Below, in pieces: positions 1 to 6,417 of a stretch of DNA of 8,661 nt (its first letter is position 1; each line of letters begins with the position of its first letter). The position numbers were made by a program, and so were the translations under genes. Below the pieces are notes generated by a model that was given only the letters and a program-made list of their open reading frames with translations, made no database searches and was not told where the DNA came from. Source of the DNA: DASQDN01 sp035630195 (GTDB lineage Bacteria > Acidobacteriota > Terriglobia > Bryobacterales > Bryobacteraceae); contig DASQLD010000712.1 of assembly GCA_035630195.1 (NCBI GenBank), forward strand, positions 1 to 8,661, in the 5' to 3' direction.

Positions 1-1
1 T

Positions 2-1393
2 GGACTGGTTGCCTTTTTTGGCTTCGGTTCGGTCAATGTTGGTTTTGGCTTCGGAAACGTTGGATGGGTTCCGCTTGCTCCGTATGAGCGCTATTACCCG
101 TGGTACGGCCGTGGTTACTACGGCAATCACGGATATCGAGGATATGGCTACAACAATGTCCGCATCGTGAATAACGTGAACGTCACAAACATTTACCGCA
201 ATTCACGTGTGGACCATGGAGTTACCGTAGTCGACCGCGACGGTTTTGGCCGGGGCCGGGTTGGAACATCCGCTAGAGTCAGGGATGGTGAGTTTTCCCG
301 TGCCAGCGTTGTGCAGGGTCAATTGCCAGTCACTCCGGAACGCTACAGTATGAGGCTGGCCGATCGCGAAGCCTCTGTGCGACCCATGGAAGGACGCGAT
401 TCAACGCAGTTCTTCAGCCGTCGTCCGCCTGCGGCTGTCGAGAGAGTAGCTTTCGAAGATCAACGAAGTGGGATCGAACAGGCCGCTCGACGAACCTTCG
501 CGCCAGAAAGCGGACGTGCTGACACTTCAACTCCACGTGGTGACCGTGCGTCTGAAGTGTCCGCGAACGATCGTGGGTGGCGTCGTGTCGGTGAGGGAAC
601 GAGATCGCTCGATGCGCAAGCCACTAGAAGTGATGGCGCCCCCGGCCGCGTCGGCGTCGGGGATAGTGGCCGGGTTGGTGATGCGGTCCGGGGTGACGAC
701 AGCGGTTGGAGGAGATTTGGTTCTCCACGTGTTGAGTCGCCAGGTACAACTGCGACGCGCGGGGATCGTGCAGATCGCGCCGGGCAGTTCGGACAGCCGT
801 CGGTCGACGGCGCCCGCACCGGAGTCGGACAGGATCGCGCTGCGGACCGTTCATCCGACTCTGATCGCGGGTGGAGACGCGTGGGTGAGGATACCGGCCG
901 TTCTCTCCGTACCAGTGATGCAGGCAGCGAGCGAAATACGGAGTGGCGCGGGTTCAGCGGGAGAACCGGCTCGCCTGACGGAGTGGACTTGAGTTCTTCC
1001 GGCTCAGGATCGGGGCGAAGCGCCGAAGGCTCTGGCCGGTCGGGCGCGATTCCCCGGTCCGAACGTTTCGGCGGATTCTCAGAGTCGGGAAATTCGCGAA
1101 CGGAGGGTAGAAGCGAATCCTTTGGAGGCGATTCTGTCCGCATTAGTCCGCCTATCGTACGTGAACGGAGTTCCGATCGTGGCTTTTCAGGCGTCGGTAG
1201 CGGCGCGCGCTCCGCTCCCGTCGCCCCACAGATGAGCGCTCCCAGAGGTAGCGGTGGAGTAAGTGGCTACAGTGGCGCCGGTCGTAGCGGTAGCTTCAGC
1301 GGTGGCAGCCGGGGTGGGGACAGTGCCGGAGGCGGAAGCCGCGGTGGGGGTGGTGGCGGAGGTTCACGGAGCGGCGGCGGGCGTTCTCGTTAA
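2..1393 (+). CDS. DUF6600/FecR-like secreted protein, C-terminal part (5' end outside window)
   Basis: The frame is open from base 2, so the first in-window ATG (167) is internal and this is the 3' end of a longer gene. The first ~60 codons are aromatic- and glycine-rich, with a GWVPLAPYERYYPWYG segment (codons 21-36) followed by an NNVNVTNIYRN stretch. I associate this pattern with the end of the DUF6600 region in acidobacterial FecR-like exported proteins; this is from memory, not a search. The remaining ~400 codons are low complexity, rich in Arg, Ser, Gly and Asp, with no predicted globular domain. Within them a short motif recurs: DRGWRRVGE (569-595), DSGWRRFG (698-721), DRGWRRVGE (863-889) and a degenerate TEWRGFSG (938-961). 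The last ~50 residues are almost only Gly, Ser and Arg. The signal peptide expected for such proteins cannot be checked here. Function is unknown; a cell-envelope or extracellular role is inference. The stop TAA at 1391 is followed by a terminator. Confidence 0.75.
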   Translation, partial: GLVAFFGFGSVNVGFGFGNVGWVPLAPYERYYPWYGRGYYGNHGYRGYGYNNVRIVNNVNVTNIYRNSRVDHGVTVVDRDGFGRGRVGTSARVRDGEFSRASVVQGQLPVTPERYSMRLADREASVRPMEGRDSTQFFSRRPPAAVERVAFEDQRSGIEQAARRTFAPESGRADTSTPRGDRASEVSANDRGWRRVGEGTRSLDAQATRSDGAPGRVGVGDSGRVGDAVRGDDSGWRRFGSPRVESPGTTATRGDRADRAGQFGQPSVDGARTGVGQDRAADRSSDSDRGWRRVGEDTGRSLRTSDAGSERNTEWRGFSGRTGSPDGVDLSSSGSGSGRSAEGSGRSGAIPRSERFGGFSESGNSRTEGRSESFGGDSVRISPPIVRERSSDRGFSGVGSGARSAPVAPQMSAPRGSGGVSGYSGAGRSGSFSGGSRGGDSAGGGSRGGGGGGGSRSGGGRSR

Positions 1394-1438
1394 ATTTCGA
1401 GCAGTTTCAAAAAACTTTTCTGGCTGTTTCTTCCCTTT

Positions 1439-1470
1439 GGGCCCAGGACTCCTGGGCCCTCTTTGTATTT
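1439..1470 (+). terminator. Rho-independent terminator after the DUF6600-like gene
   Basis: A perfect 9-bp stem, GGGCCCAGG (1439-1447) and CCTGGGCCC (1451-1459), closes on a three-base loop (ACT). It is followed by the T-rich run TCTTTGTATTT. It lies 45 bases after the upstream stop codon and 138 bases before the next start, so it should separate the two transcription units. The rest of the 1394-1607 gap shows no convincing sigma-70 promoter. Confidence 0.85.
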
Positions 1471-1607
1471 CAGATCGAACACGCGGCGCTTGGAGTTCCT
1501 TGCTGATCGTTATTCCTTGCTCACTCTTCAAAATACAAAGAAGCACAAAGTTCGATCGTTTTGTTTTACGATTACACTTAGCTTAGACATTGTTCTGGAG
1601 GTAAGTC

Positions 1608-4600
1608 ATGCTTCGGATACTTGCGTTTGCCACGTTGCTTGCTGCGGTCGCATGGTCGCAGACCACCGGTACGGCTAGCATAATCGGGATTATCACTGAT
1701 TCGTCCGGCGCGGCGGTTCCCCGTGCCAAGATCACTGTACAAAACCAGGAAACCGCCTTCTTATACGAGGGCGAATCTAGCGAGTCGGGCGAATATTACA
1801 TTCCCAACCTGAGTTCAGGAACTTATCAGCTGACCGTTGAAGCGCAGGGCTTCAAGACGTCCGTGCAGCGGGACATCGTGCTGCGTATCAATGAAACCCC
1901 ACGTATCAACATTCGGGTTGAGGTGGGCAACGTCACAGAATCGGTCAACATCACCAGCAGCACTCCGTTGCTCGAGACTGAGAATGCCGGTGTTGGCCAA
2001 GTACTCGAAAGCGGTACGGTGCAGCGTTTGCCTGTGATGCAGAAATTCGTTCATCGTGTCTTGCTCTATATGCCCGACACCAGCAACATTAACGGAGCGC
2101 ATGCCGTGGGCCAACGTCAACGCGCAATCGGCTATTCCATGGATGGCATCGGAGGAAAAGAACCAGCGGTCGGGCAAGTAAATGATTATGAGCGAACGAT
2201 GGTTGCTTCTCTCGACTCAATCCAGGAGTTCAAGATGTGGACCAACGGCACTCCTGCCGAGTTCGGTCACTCATCCGGTGGATTGTTGAGCGTTGTCTTT
2301 AAGAGTGGAACGAACTCTTTCCACGGCTCTATTGAAGATCGCTATACCAGCGGTAAACTGCGTCATCGTCACTATCTGGAACAGTCCCGGATCACGTCCC
2401 CATTCGACTATCACGAATGGAACGCCATAGTTTCTGGCCCCATCGTTAAGGATAAGACATTTTTCTTCGGCGGCTTTCAACAGCACTATGAGAAGCTCGC
2501 TGAGACAGTCACGACAACAGTACCCAGCCTGGATATGTTGAACGGCGATTTCAACTTCGGCGGAGTTGGACTGCCGATCTACGACCCGTCTACGACTCGG
2601 CGTGACGCAACGGGCGCTTGGATTCGCGACCCGTTTCCGGGCAACAGGATTCCCGCCAACCGGGTGGATCCGGTTGCGCGAAACCTCCTCGCGCTTAAGC
2701 CATGGCTAGAGCCGAGCCGTACTGGAGACGTGACCGCGAACGGGCCAAATAACAACCTTGAAGGCGACTTCACGGGCCTGTATAAATTCGAGCGGTACGA
2801 CGCCAAAATCGATCACCAGTTCAGCTCCGCCCATAAGATCTTCGGGAGATATTCGCTTGTGCGCCATCGAAGCGAACAGCGGCCCGTTCGCGGACTGACT
2901 GATCCTTTGCAGTTCGGCAACGTGTACGTCCGGCCCCTCGACTTTCATAACATTGCGGTATCGGATACCTTCACCTTTAGTCCCACCGCCATCAACGAAG
3001 TTCGCGCAGGATTCAATCGTCGCGCCTTTACTGCGCTGCCGGAAACGTTCAATCAGGACTGGGCGAAGCAACTCGGCATCCCGAACGTTAGTCCTGAGAC
3101 CTTTCCCGATTTTCAGAATGGCTCAGGTACGCGCTTTTACGGACTAGGGCCGGGAGGCCAATCCTACACGCGCGCTGAAGACATCACATTCCAGGAAAAC
3201 TTCACGAAGGTCTTTAGCAGCCACACCTTCAAAACCGGTTATGAAATGATTCGCACTCGCTATAACTCGCGGATCGAGTCGCTGCCCAGCGGCGCGTACC
3301 GATTTGGAGGCACCGAGTTTCCGTTTCGCGCAAACACCGGAAACGCGTTTGCTTCGCTGCTGCTCGGAACCGTAGTGCAAGCGGATTACACGACAACATC
3401 CGCAAATTGGTTGCCGCGCTGGTGGTCGCATGCATTCTATGTTCAGGACACATGGCGACCCGTTCGAAACGTTACTCTGGAACTCGGTGTCCGATGGTCT
3501 TATGAATCGCCGTTCCAGACCAAGTACGGCCAACAGTCCCAATTCGATCCGACGGCGAGAGATCCACTAACGGGGATGATGGGCGCTATCGTTCACCAGC
3601 CGGGCTCCCTCGCTAAAAAGGATCTGAACAATTTCCAGCCACGACTCGGGCTGGCGTGGACTCTAAGTCCGAAGGCTGTGTTCCGCAGCAGCTTAGGAAT
3701 CACACATTCGGATCTGTTCACGAATGGATTGAACCAGAACTTTGAAGAATATCAAGCCACGGCGAGCATTCAAGCTCCTGTTGGCGATCCGAGCCACGTG
3801 TTCCGGCTCTCGGAAGGACCACCCGCATACAGTTTCAACGTGGCGCCCGATGGCAGTGTCCCTTTCGTAGGAACAAACTATTCGGGACGCAACGCCTCCT
3901 GGTATGACCCCAACATGCGTCTGCCGTATGTGGCAACCTGGTCAGCCGGCCTCCAGTATCAACTAACAAACTCGGTTGTTGTTGAAGGAAGGTATCAAGG
4001 CTCCGCGGGCGTTGGCTTATTGAATAATTGGAATATTAACGTGATACCGTTGGACGTATCGAACGATCCGGCCCGTCTGCAGCAGATCTTCCAGAGCTAT
4101 CAGAATTTCAGGCCCTACCCGCAGTTTGGAACGATCAACCACTTCTCTAACTACGGCCACAATACTTATCACGGCGGTACATGGCGGGTAGAGAAGCGGT
4201 ACTCAGCGGGAGTAGCGTTCAACGTCTTTTACACGTATAGCAAAACCATCAACGATGCCGACGATGATGGAACTGCTAGTGGTGTGACCTTCTACAATCG
4301 CCGTCTTGAGAAAGCGCGAGCGAATTACGACATCCAGCACCGGGCGGTCGGCGTACTTACCTGGGACCTTCCATTTGGCAAAGGCCGTCGGTGGATGAGC
4401 GGCGGCGGATGGAAGGATTGGTTCCTTGGCGGGTGGGACGGAGCATGGACCCAGACATATCAATCGGGGCCTCCTGTGACGGTGACGTTTGCGGGAAGTC
4501 CCGTCAATTACTTGCCGAATGGGACTCTCCGACCGAATCAGATCCTGCCGGACGCGCAGGCTCAGCCGTCAGAGTGGGAAATCGGCCCTAATCGATTTCC

Positions 4601-4937
4601 GATCAGCGCTCAGAATCGCTACTTCAACTTCGACGCATTTGCGTATCCAGCGGCATTTACGCCAGGCACTCTTGGTCGAAATACGTTCGAAGCTCCTGGA
4701 ATGCGCTGGACGCAAGTATCGCTTTCGAAAGAGTTCCGAATTACCGAACGCGCCCGGTTTGAGATCCGTTGGGACGTGAACAATCTGACAAAGGAGCCCC
4801 AGTTTGCGGATCCCAACACGCAATTCAACTTAACTAATCGCGCTAACTTCGGCACGTTTAACGGAACACGAGGCAGTTTCTCTGACATTGGCACCGGACG
4901 CATGCATCATCTGCTTGTCGGCCGATTCGTATTCTGA
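1608..4937 (+). CDS. TonB-dependent receptor with carboxypeptidase-regulatory-like N-terminal domain (Oar-like)
   Basis: This is a complete 1109-residue outer-membrane protein, likely a gated barrel for uptake of a large ligand energised by TonB/ExbBD; the substrate cannot be told. The ATG follows GGAGGT (1597-1602) at five bases. Residues 1 to ~18 form a Sec signal peptide (MLRILAFATLLAAVAWSQ). Residues ~22-105 form a carboxypeptidase-regulatory Ig-like fold (GIITDSSGAAVPRAKITV, then SGEYYIPNLSSGTYQLTVEAQGF). Residues ~110-235 are the plug, with GYSMDGI at 175-181, SIQEF at 204-208 and EFGHSSGG at 218-225, all characteristic of this family. From ~240 to the end is a beta-barrel with alternating aromatic strands, ending in GRFVF; a C-terminal Phe is the usual BAM recognition residue. 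The protein contains no cysteine, as is common for outer-membrane barrels. I see no clear TonB box, and no SusD-like partner or regulator lies beside it. Such receptors are heavily expanded in Acidobacteriota, so substrate transfer by homology would be unsafe. Confidence 0.93.
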   Translation: MLRILAFATLLAAVAWSQTTGTASIIGIITDSSGAAVPRAKITVQNQETAFLYEGESSESGEYYIPNLSSGTYQLTVEAQGFKTSVQRDIVLRINETPRINIRVEVGNVTESVNITSSTPLLETENAGVGQVLESGTVQRLPVMQKFVHRVLLYMPDTSNINGAHAVGQRQRAIGYSMDGIGGKEPAVGQVNDYERTMVASLDSIQEFKMWTNGTPAEFGHSSGGLLSVVFKSGTNSFHGSIEDRYTSGKLRHRHYLEQSRITSPFDYHEWNAIVSGPIVKDKTFFFGGFQQHYEKLAETVTTTVPSLDMLNGDFNFGGVGLPIYDPSTTRRDATGAWIRDPFPGNRIPANRVDPVARNLLALKPWLEPSRTGDVTANGPNNNLEGDFTGLYKFERYDAKIDHQFSSAHKIFGRYSLVRHRSEQRPVRGLTDPLQFGNVYVRPLDFHNIAVSDTFTFSPTAINEVRAGFNRRAFTALPETFNQDWAKQLGIPNVSPETFPDFQNGSGTRFYGLGPGGQSYTRAEDITFQENFTKVFSSHTFKTGYEMIRTRYNSRIESLPSGAYRFGGTEFPFRANTGNAFASLLLGTVVQADYTTTSANWLPRWWSHAFYVQDTWRPVRNVTLELGVRWSYESPFQTKYGQQSQFDPTARDPLTGMMGAIVHQPGSLAKKDLNNFQPRLGLAWTLSPKAVFRSSLGITHSDLFTNGLNQNFEEYQATASIQAPVGDPSHVFRLSEGPPAYSFNVAPDGSVPFVGTNYSGRNASWYDPNMRLPYVATWSAGLQYQLTNSVVVEGRYQGSAGVGLLNNWNINVIPLDVSNDPARLQQIFQSYQNFRPYPQFGTINHFSNYGHNTYHGGTWRVEKRYSAGVAFNVFYTYSKTINDADDDGTASGVTFYNRRLEKARANYDIQHRAVGVLTWDLPFGKGRRWMSGGGWKDWFLGGWDGAWTQTYQSGPPVTVTFAGSPVNYLPNGTLRPNQILPDAQAQPSEWEIGPNRFPISAQNRYFNFDAFAYPAAFTPGTLGRNTFEAPGMRWTQVSLSKEFRITERARFEIRWDVNNLTKEPQFADPNTQFNLTNRANFGTFNGTRGSFSDIGTGRMHHLLVGRFVF

Positions 4938-4959
4938 GGGAATATAAGCTCACAGTCCG

Positions 4960-4989
4960 TGGCTCTGATTCGGAACAGGATCAGAGCCA
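4960..4989. terminator. Strong hairpin between convergent genes, possible bidirectional terminator
   Basis: The arms TGGCTCTGAT (4960-4969) and ATCAGAGCCA (4980-4989) are a perfect 10-bp inverted repeat around a 10-base loop. The loop bases TC and GG can extend the stem by two more pairs, one of them G-U. It lies 22 bases after the TonB-receptor stop and 12 bases beyond the ancestral stop of the minus-strand HlyD remnant. Neither side has a T-run, so it is not a canonical intrinsic terminator. It may instead act as a 3'-end stabiliser or a weak bidirectional terminator. Confidence 0.5.
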
Positions 4990-5001
4990 TCGCGAACTCA
5001 T

Positions 5002-5366
5002 TCAACTGCGAGATTGCACTTGTTTACCGTCGACGACAGTTTCATCGGGATGGGGGATGACGGTATCTCCTTCTTTAAGCCCCGATAGGATCTCCACCGA
5101 AAGTGTGCTCCGATGACCAATTTGAACAGGGCGCCGTCGTGCAACCGAGAGCTGTCGATAACGAACACAAACCACTGCTCGCGTGCTCGGAAGAGTGAAC
5201 TTGCTGGCACTTGAAGTACCTGATCACCTTGCCAGAGAATAAATACGGCTTCGACGCGATAGCCCTCTCCCAGCCGCTGCCAATCGCTTTCAGGAGAAGT
5301 AATGTCGGCGATGACCCGCACCCGCTGTTCCTCAACACCGAGCGCTGAAATCTTGAGAAACGGCCC
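5002..5366 (-). pseudogene. 3' remnant of an HlyD/RND-type periplasmic adaptor gene (truncated and frameshifted)
   Basis: The minus strand encodes the C-terminal ~120 codons of a membrane-fusion (adaptor) protein of a tripartite efflux system. Reading from 5366 it gives GPFLKISALGVEEQRVRV, then DWQRLGEGYRVEAVFILW and VLQVPASSLF, ending at REQWFVFVID (about 5150). These are typical of the beta-barrel and membrane-proximal part of HlyD-family adaptors. Near 5141-5146 the reading frame changes. The next frame continues the family pattern as ARRRPVQIGHR, then EILSGLKEGDTVIPHPDET, and ends at a TGA at 5002-5004. The remnant is 365 bases long, one short of a multiple of three, consistent with a single-base deletion. 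The N-terminal lipoyl and hairpin domains are absent, and the 5' side joins directly to VanZ sequence. No start codon or Shine-Dalgarno of its own is evident and no transporter partner is nearby, so it is almost certainly non-functional. Confidence 0.8.
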
Positions 5367-6136
5367 GCAACAGGCTGGAAATGGAATGGAGCGCACCCCC
5401 GAACAAACAGCGCAGCCAGAAGAGCGAGTGGCGCTAGTCGAGTACGTATCGCGTTCATCGAGAGGAATGTCGCTACTCCCGCGAATGCGCCAATTGCCTG
5501 CGCCGATTTTGGCTGCCTACCTACAAGAAATAACTGCAAGGGGATGAAGGCCAAACTGGCGATGAGCCATCGTCTGACATCGCGGAAACCAGCTTCCGAA
5601 AACAGCAGGCCAGCGGCAAACCAGGATGCAAATGCTGATACAAGCGGTATCAACGCGACCGGGTTGGACCTTAGAAAAGCGCCTGACTTCGCCGCCAGTG
5701 AACTTGGGTCGAAGACGTAGGGATAACAAAGATAAGCGATCCAACAACCCAGGATGACCAGAGCCCCGGCGTGCGCGGCACGCAAACGGTTCGACGTGGC
5801 GGCAAACATCGATCCGACTGCGACACCAAGCATTGTCCCGACGCCGTTGGCGAGCAAATCATAGATGCTCGGCCTCCTACTAACTTGATAGACCTGAATC
5901 AATTCGATTGTTGCGGAGAGCGCAACCCCTAGCAGCACGGGCTTCAGAACAGACCGCCGAAATGCAAGGTACGCACACCCTCCAATAGGGATATAGATCG
6001 CGATATTAACAAGGATGTCACCGAGGAGAAAGGGCCCGGAGCGCGATTGAAGCAGAATCTCGAGCGGTCCCTTTGGCCCGGGGTCTCGCAACCTCCATGG
6101 GTACAGCGAGCCGTAGACAATTAAGGCAACGATCAA
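5075..6136 (-). CDS. VanZ-family membrane protein, truncated and fused out of frame to HlyD remnant (probable pseudogene)
   Basis: Residues 1 to ~257 of this 353-residue frame resemble VanZ-family integral membrane proteins. VanZ is named for a teicoplanin-resistance accessory protein, but most family members have no known function. Visible features are YGSLYPW at 8-14; N44, Y48, P50 and G52 in VNIAIYIPIGG; IELIQ at 77-81; and RRPSIYDLLANGVG at 87-100. Hydrophobic helices lie roughly at 38-60, 66-83, 94-113, 122-142, 157-180, 190-206 and 213-245. A second VanZ-like block seems to begin at RGCAPFHFQP (246-255) but stops there. From ~258 on, the frame is only the out-of-frame translation of an HlyD adaptor gene, rich in Cys, Ser and Arg and not membrane-like. 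The start is doubtful: TTG at 6134-6136 has no Shine-Dalgarno, and no ATG or GTG occurs in frame back to the stop at 6179-6181, although RYHRSLSRLLIL-type coding appears to continue upstream. It is divergent from nrdJ. Confidence 0.7.
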   Translation of the reverse strand: MIVALIVYGSLYPWRLRDPGPKGPLEILLQSRSGPFLLGDILVNIAIYIPIGGCAYLAFRRSVLKPVLLGVALSATIELIQVYQVSRRPSIYDLLANGVGTMLGVAVGSMFAATSNRLRAAHAGALVILGCWIAYLCYPYVFDPSSLAAKSGAFLRSNPVALIPLVSAFASWFAAGLLFSEAGFRDVRRWLIASLAFIPLQLFLVGRQPKSAQAIGAFAGVATFLSMNAIRTRLAPLALLAALFVRGCAPFHFQPVAGRFSRFQRSVLRNSGCGSSPTLLLLKAIGSGWERAIASKPYLFSGKVIRYFKCQQVHSSEHASSGLCSLSTALGCTTAPCSNWSSEHTFGGDPIGA

Positions 6137-6263
6137 GATCAGAAGTCGTGACAGACTTCGATGGTAACGCCCTGGAAGCTACGGGTATATACTCGAAGCA
6201 CTCCCCCAGAATCTAAGTTGTTCAGCTTACGAGCGGGACTATCTTTGCATAAGTACTATTCAT

Positions 6264-6293
6264 TTGTCTGTAACGCTATGTACTGCATATGGT
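6264..6293 (+). promoter_or_regulatory. Candidate sigma-70 promoter for nrdJ
   Basis: TTGTCT (6264-6269) and TATGGT (6288-6293) each match the sigma-70 consensus at four of six positions, with an 18-base spacer. The -10 would lie inside the upstream NrdR-like box, so repressor binding there would block RNA polymerase. A perfect TTGACA at 6302-6307 lies just downstream but has no acceptable -10 at 16-18 bases. Assignment of the start site is therefore uncertain. Confidence 0.3.
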
Positions 6294-6295
6294 TA
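6280..6295 (+). promoter_or_regulatory. Candidate NrdR box 1 (weak)
   Basis: Aligned to the published NrdR consensus acaCwAtATaTwGtgt, this 16-mer matches at about nine positions, including the central ATAT. Its centre lies 30 bases (about three helical turns) upstream of a better box. Paired NrdR boxes are typically spaced about this far apart. On its own the match would not be convincing. Confidence 0.35.
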
Positions 6296-6309
6296 TTTTC
6301 CTTGACAGA

Positions 6310-6325
6310 CCACAACATATAGGGG
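6310..6325 (+). promoter_or_regulatory. Candidate NrdR box 2
   Basis: The 16-mer CCACAACATATAGGGG matches the NrdR palindrome consensus acaCwAtATaTwGtgt at 12 of 16 positions, including CAC, the central ATAT and the G at position 13. NrdR is the Zn/ATP-cone repressor of bacterial ribonucleotide reductase genes. This site ends 92 bases before the nrdJ start, an expected place for such an operator. Binding is inferred from sequence only. Confidence 0.5.
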
Positions 6326-6417
6326 TACCCTCACAAGCGTGAGAATTCGGGGAAATAGCCAGACCTCGGATTTCTGTAAGGCCAACAAAACATTAAGAAA
6401 GCAGAATGGAGACAAAA

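Noticed and set aside
460..1143. A 227-codon open frame on the minus strand opposite the DUF6600-like gene, and a 174-codon plus-strand frame at 468-992.
   Set aside because: Both are frame shadows created by the GC-rich, Arg/Ser-rich repeats of the real frame. Their translations are Arg/Pro/Ser-rich with no family resemblance, no ribosome binding site and no conserved motif.
1473..1557. An 8-bp inverted repeat GATCGAAC / GTTCGATC (1473-1480, 1550-1557) and a short direct repeat ACAAAG in the TonB-receptor leader.
   Set aside because: The arms are 69 bases apart, and an 8-bp match in a gap of this size is not rare by chance. No riboswitch-like architecture is evident.
1561..1589. A possible promoter TTGTTT / TAGACA before the TonB-receptor gene.
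   Set aside because: The -10 is poor, and its predicted start site would fall in or next to the Shine-Dalgarno sequence, leaving no usable leader.
5302..5547. An 81-codon plus-strand open frame opposite the VanZ::HlyD junction.
   Set aside because: It has no ribosome binding site or recognisable domain and overlaps minus-strand sequence with clear family signatures on both sides of the junction.
6302..6321. Perfect TTGACA followed by CATATA, resembling a strong promoter.
   Set aside because: The distance between TTGACA and the ATATA-like element is only about 8-10 bases, too short for sigma-70. The ATATA element is better explained as the core of an NrdR-like box.
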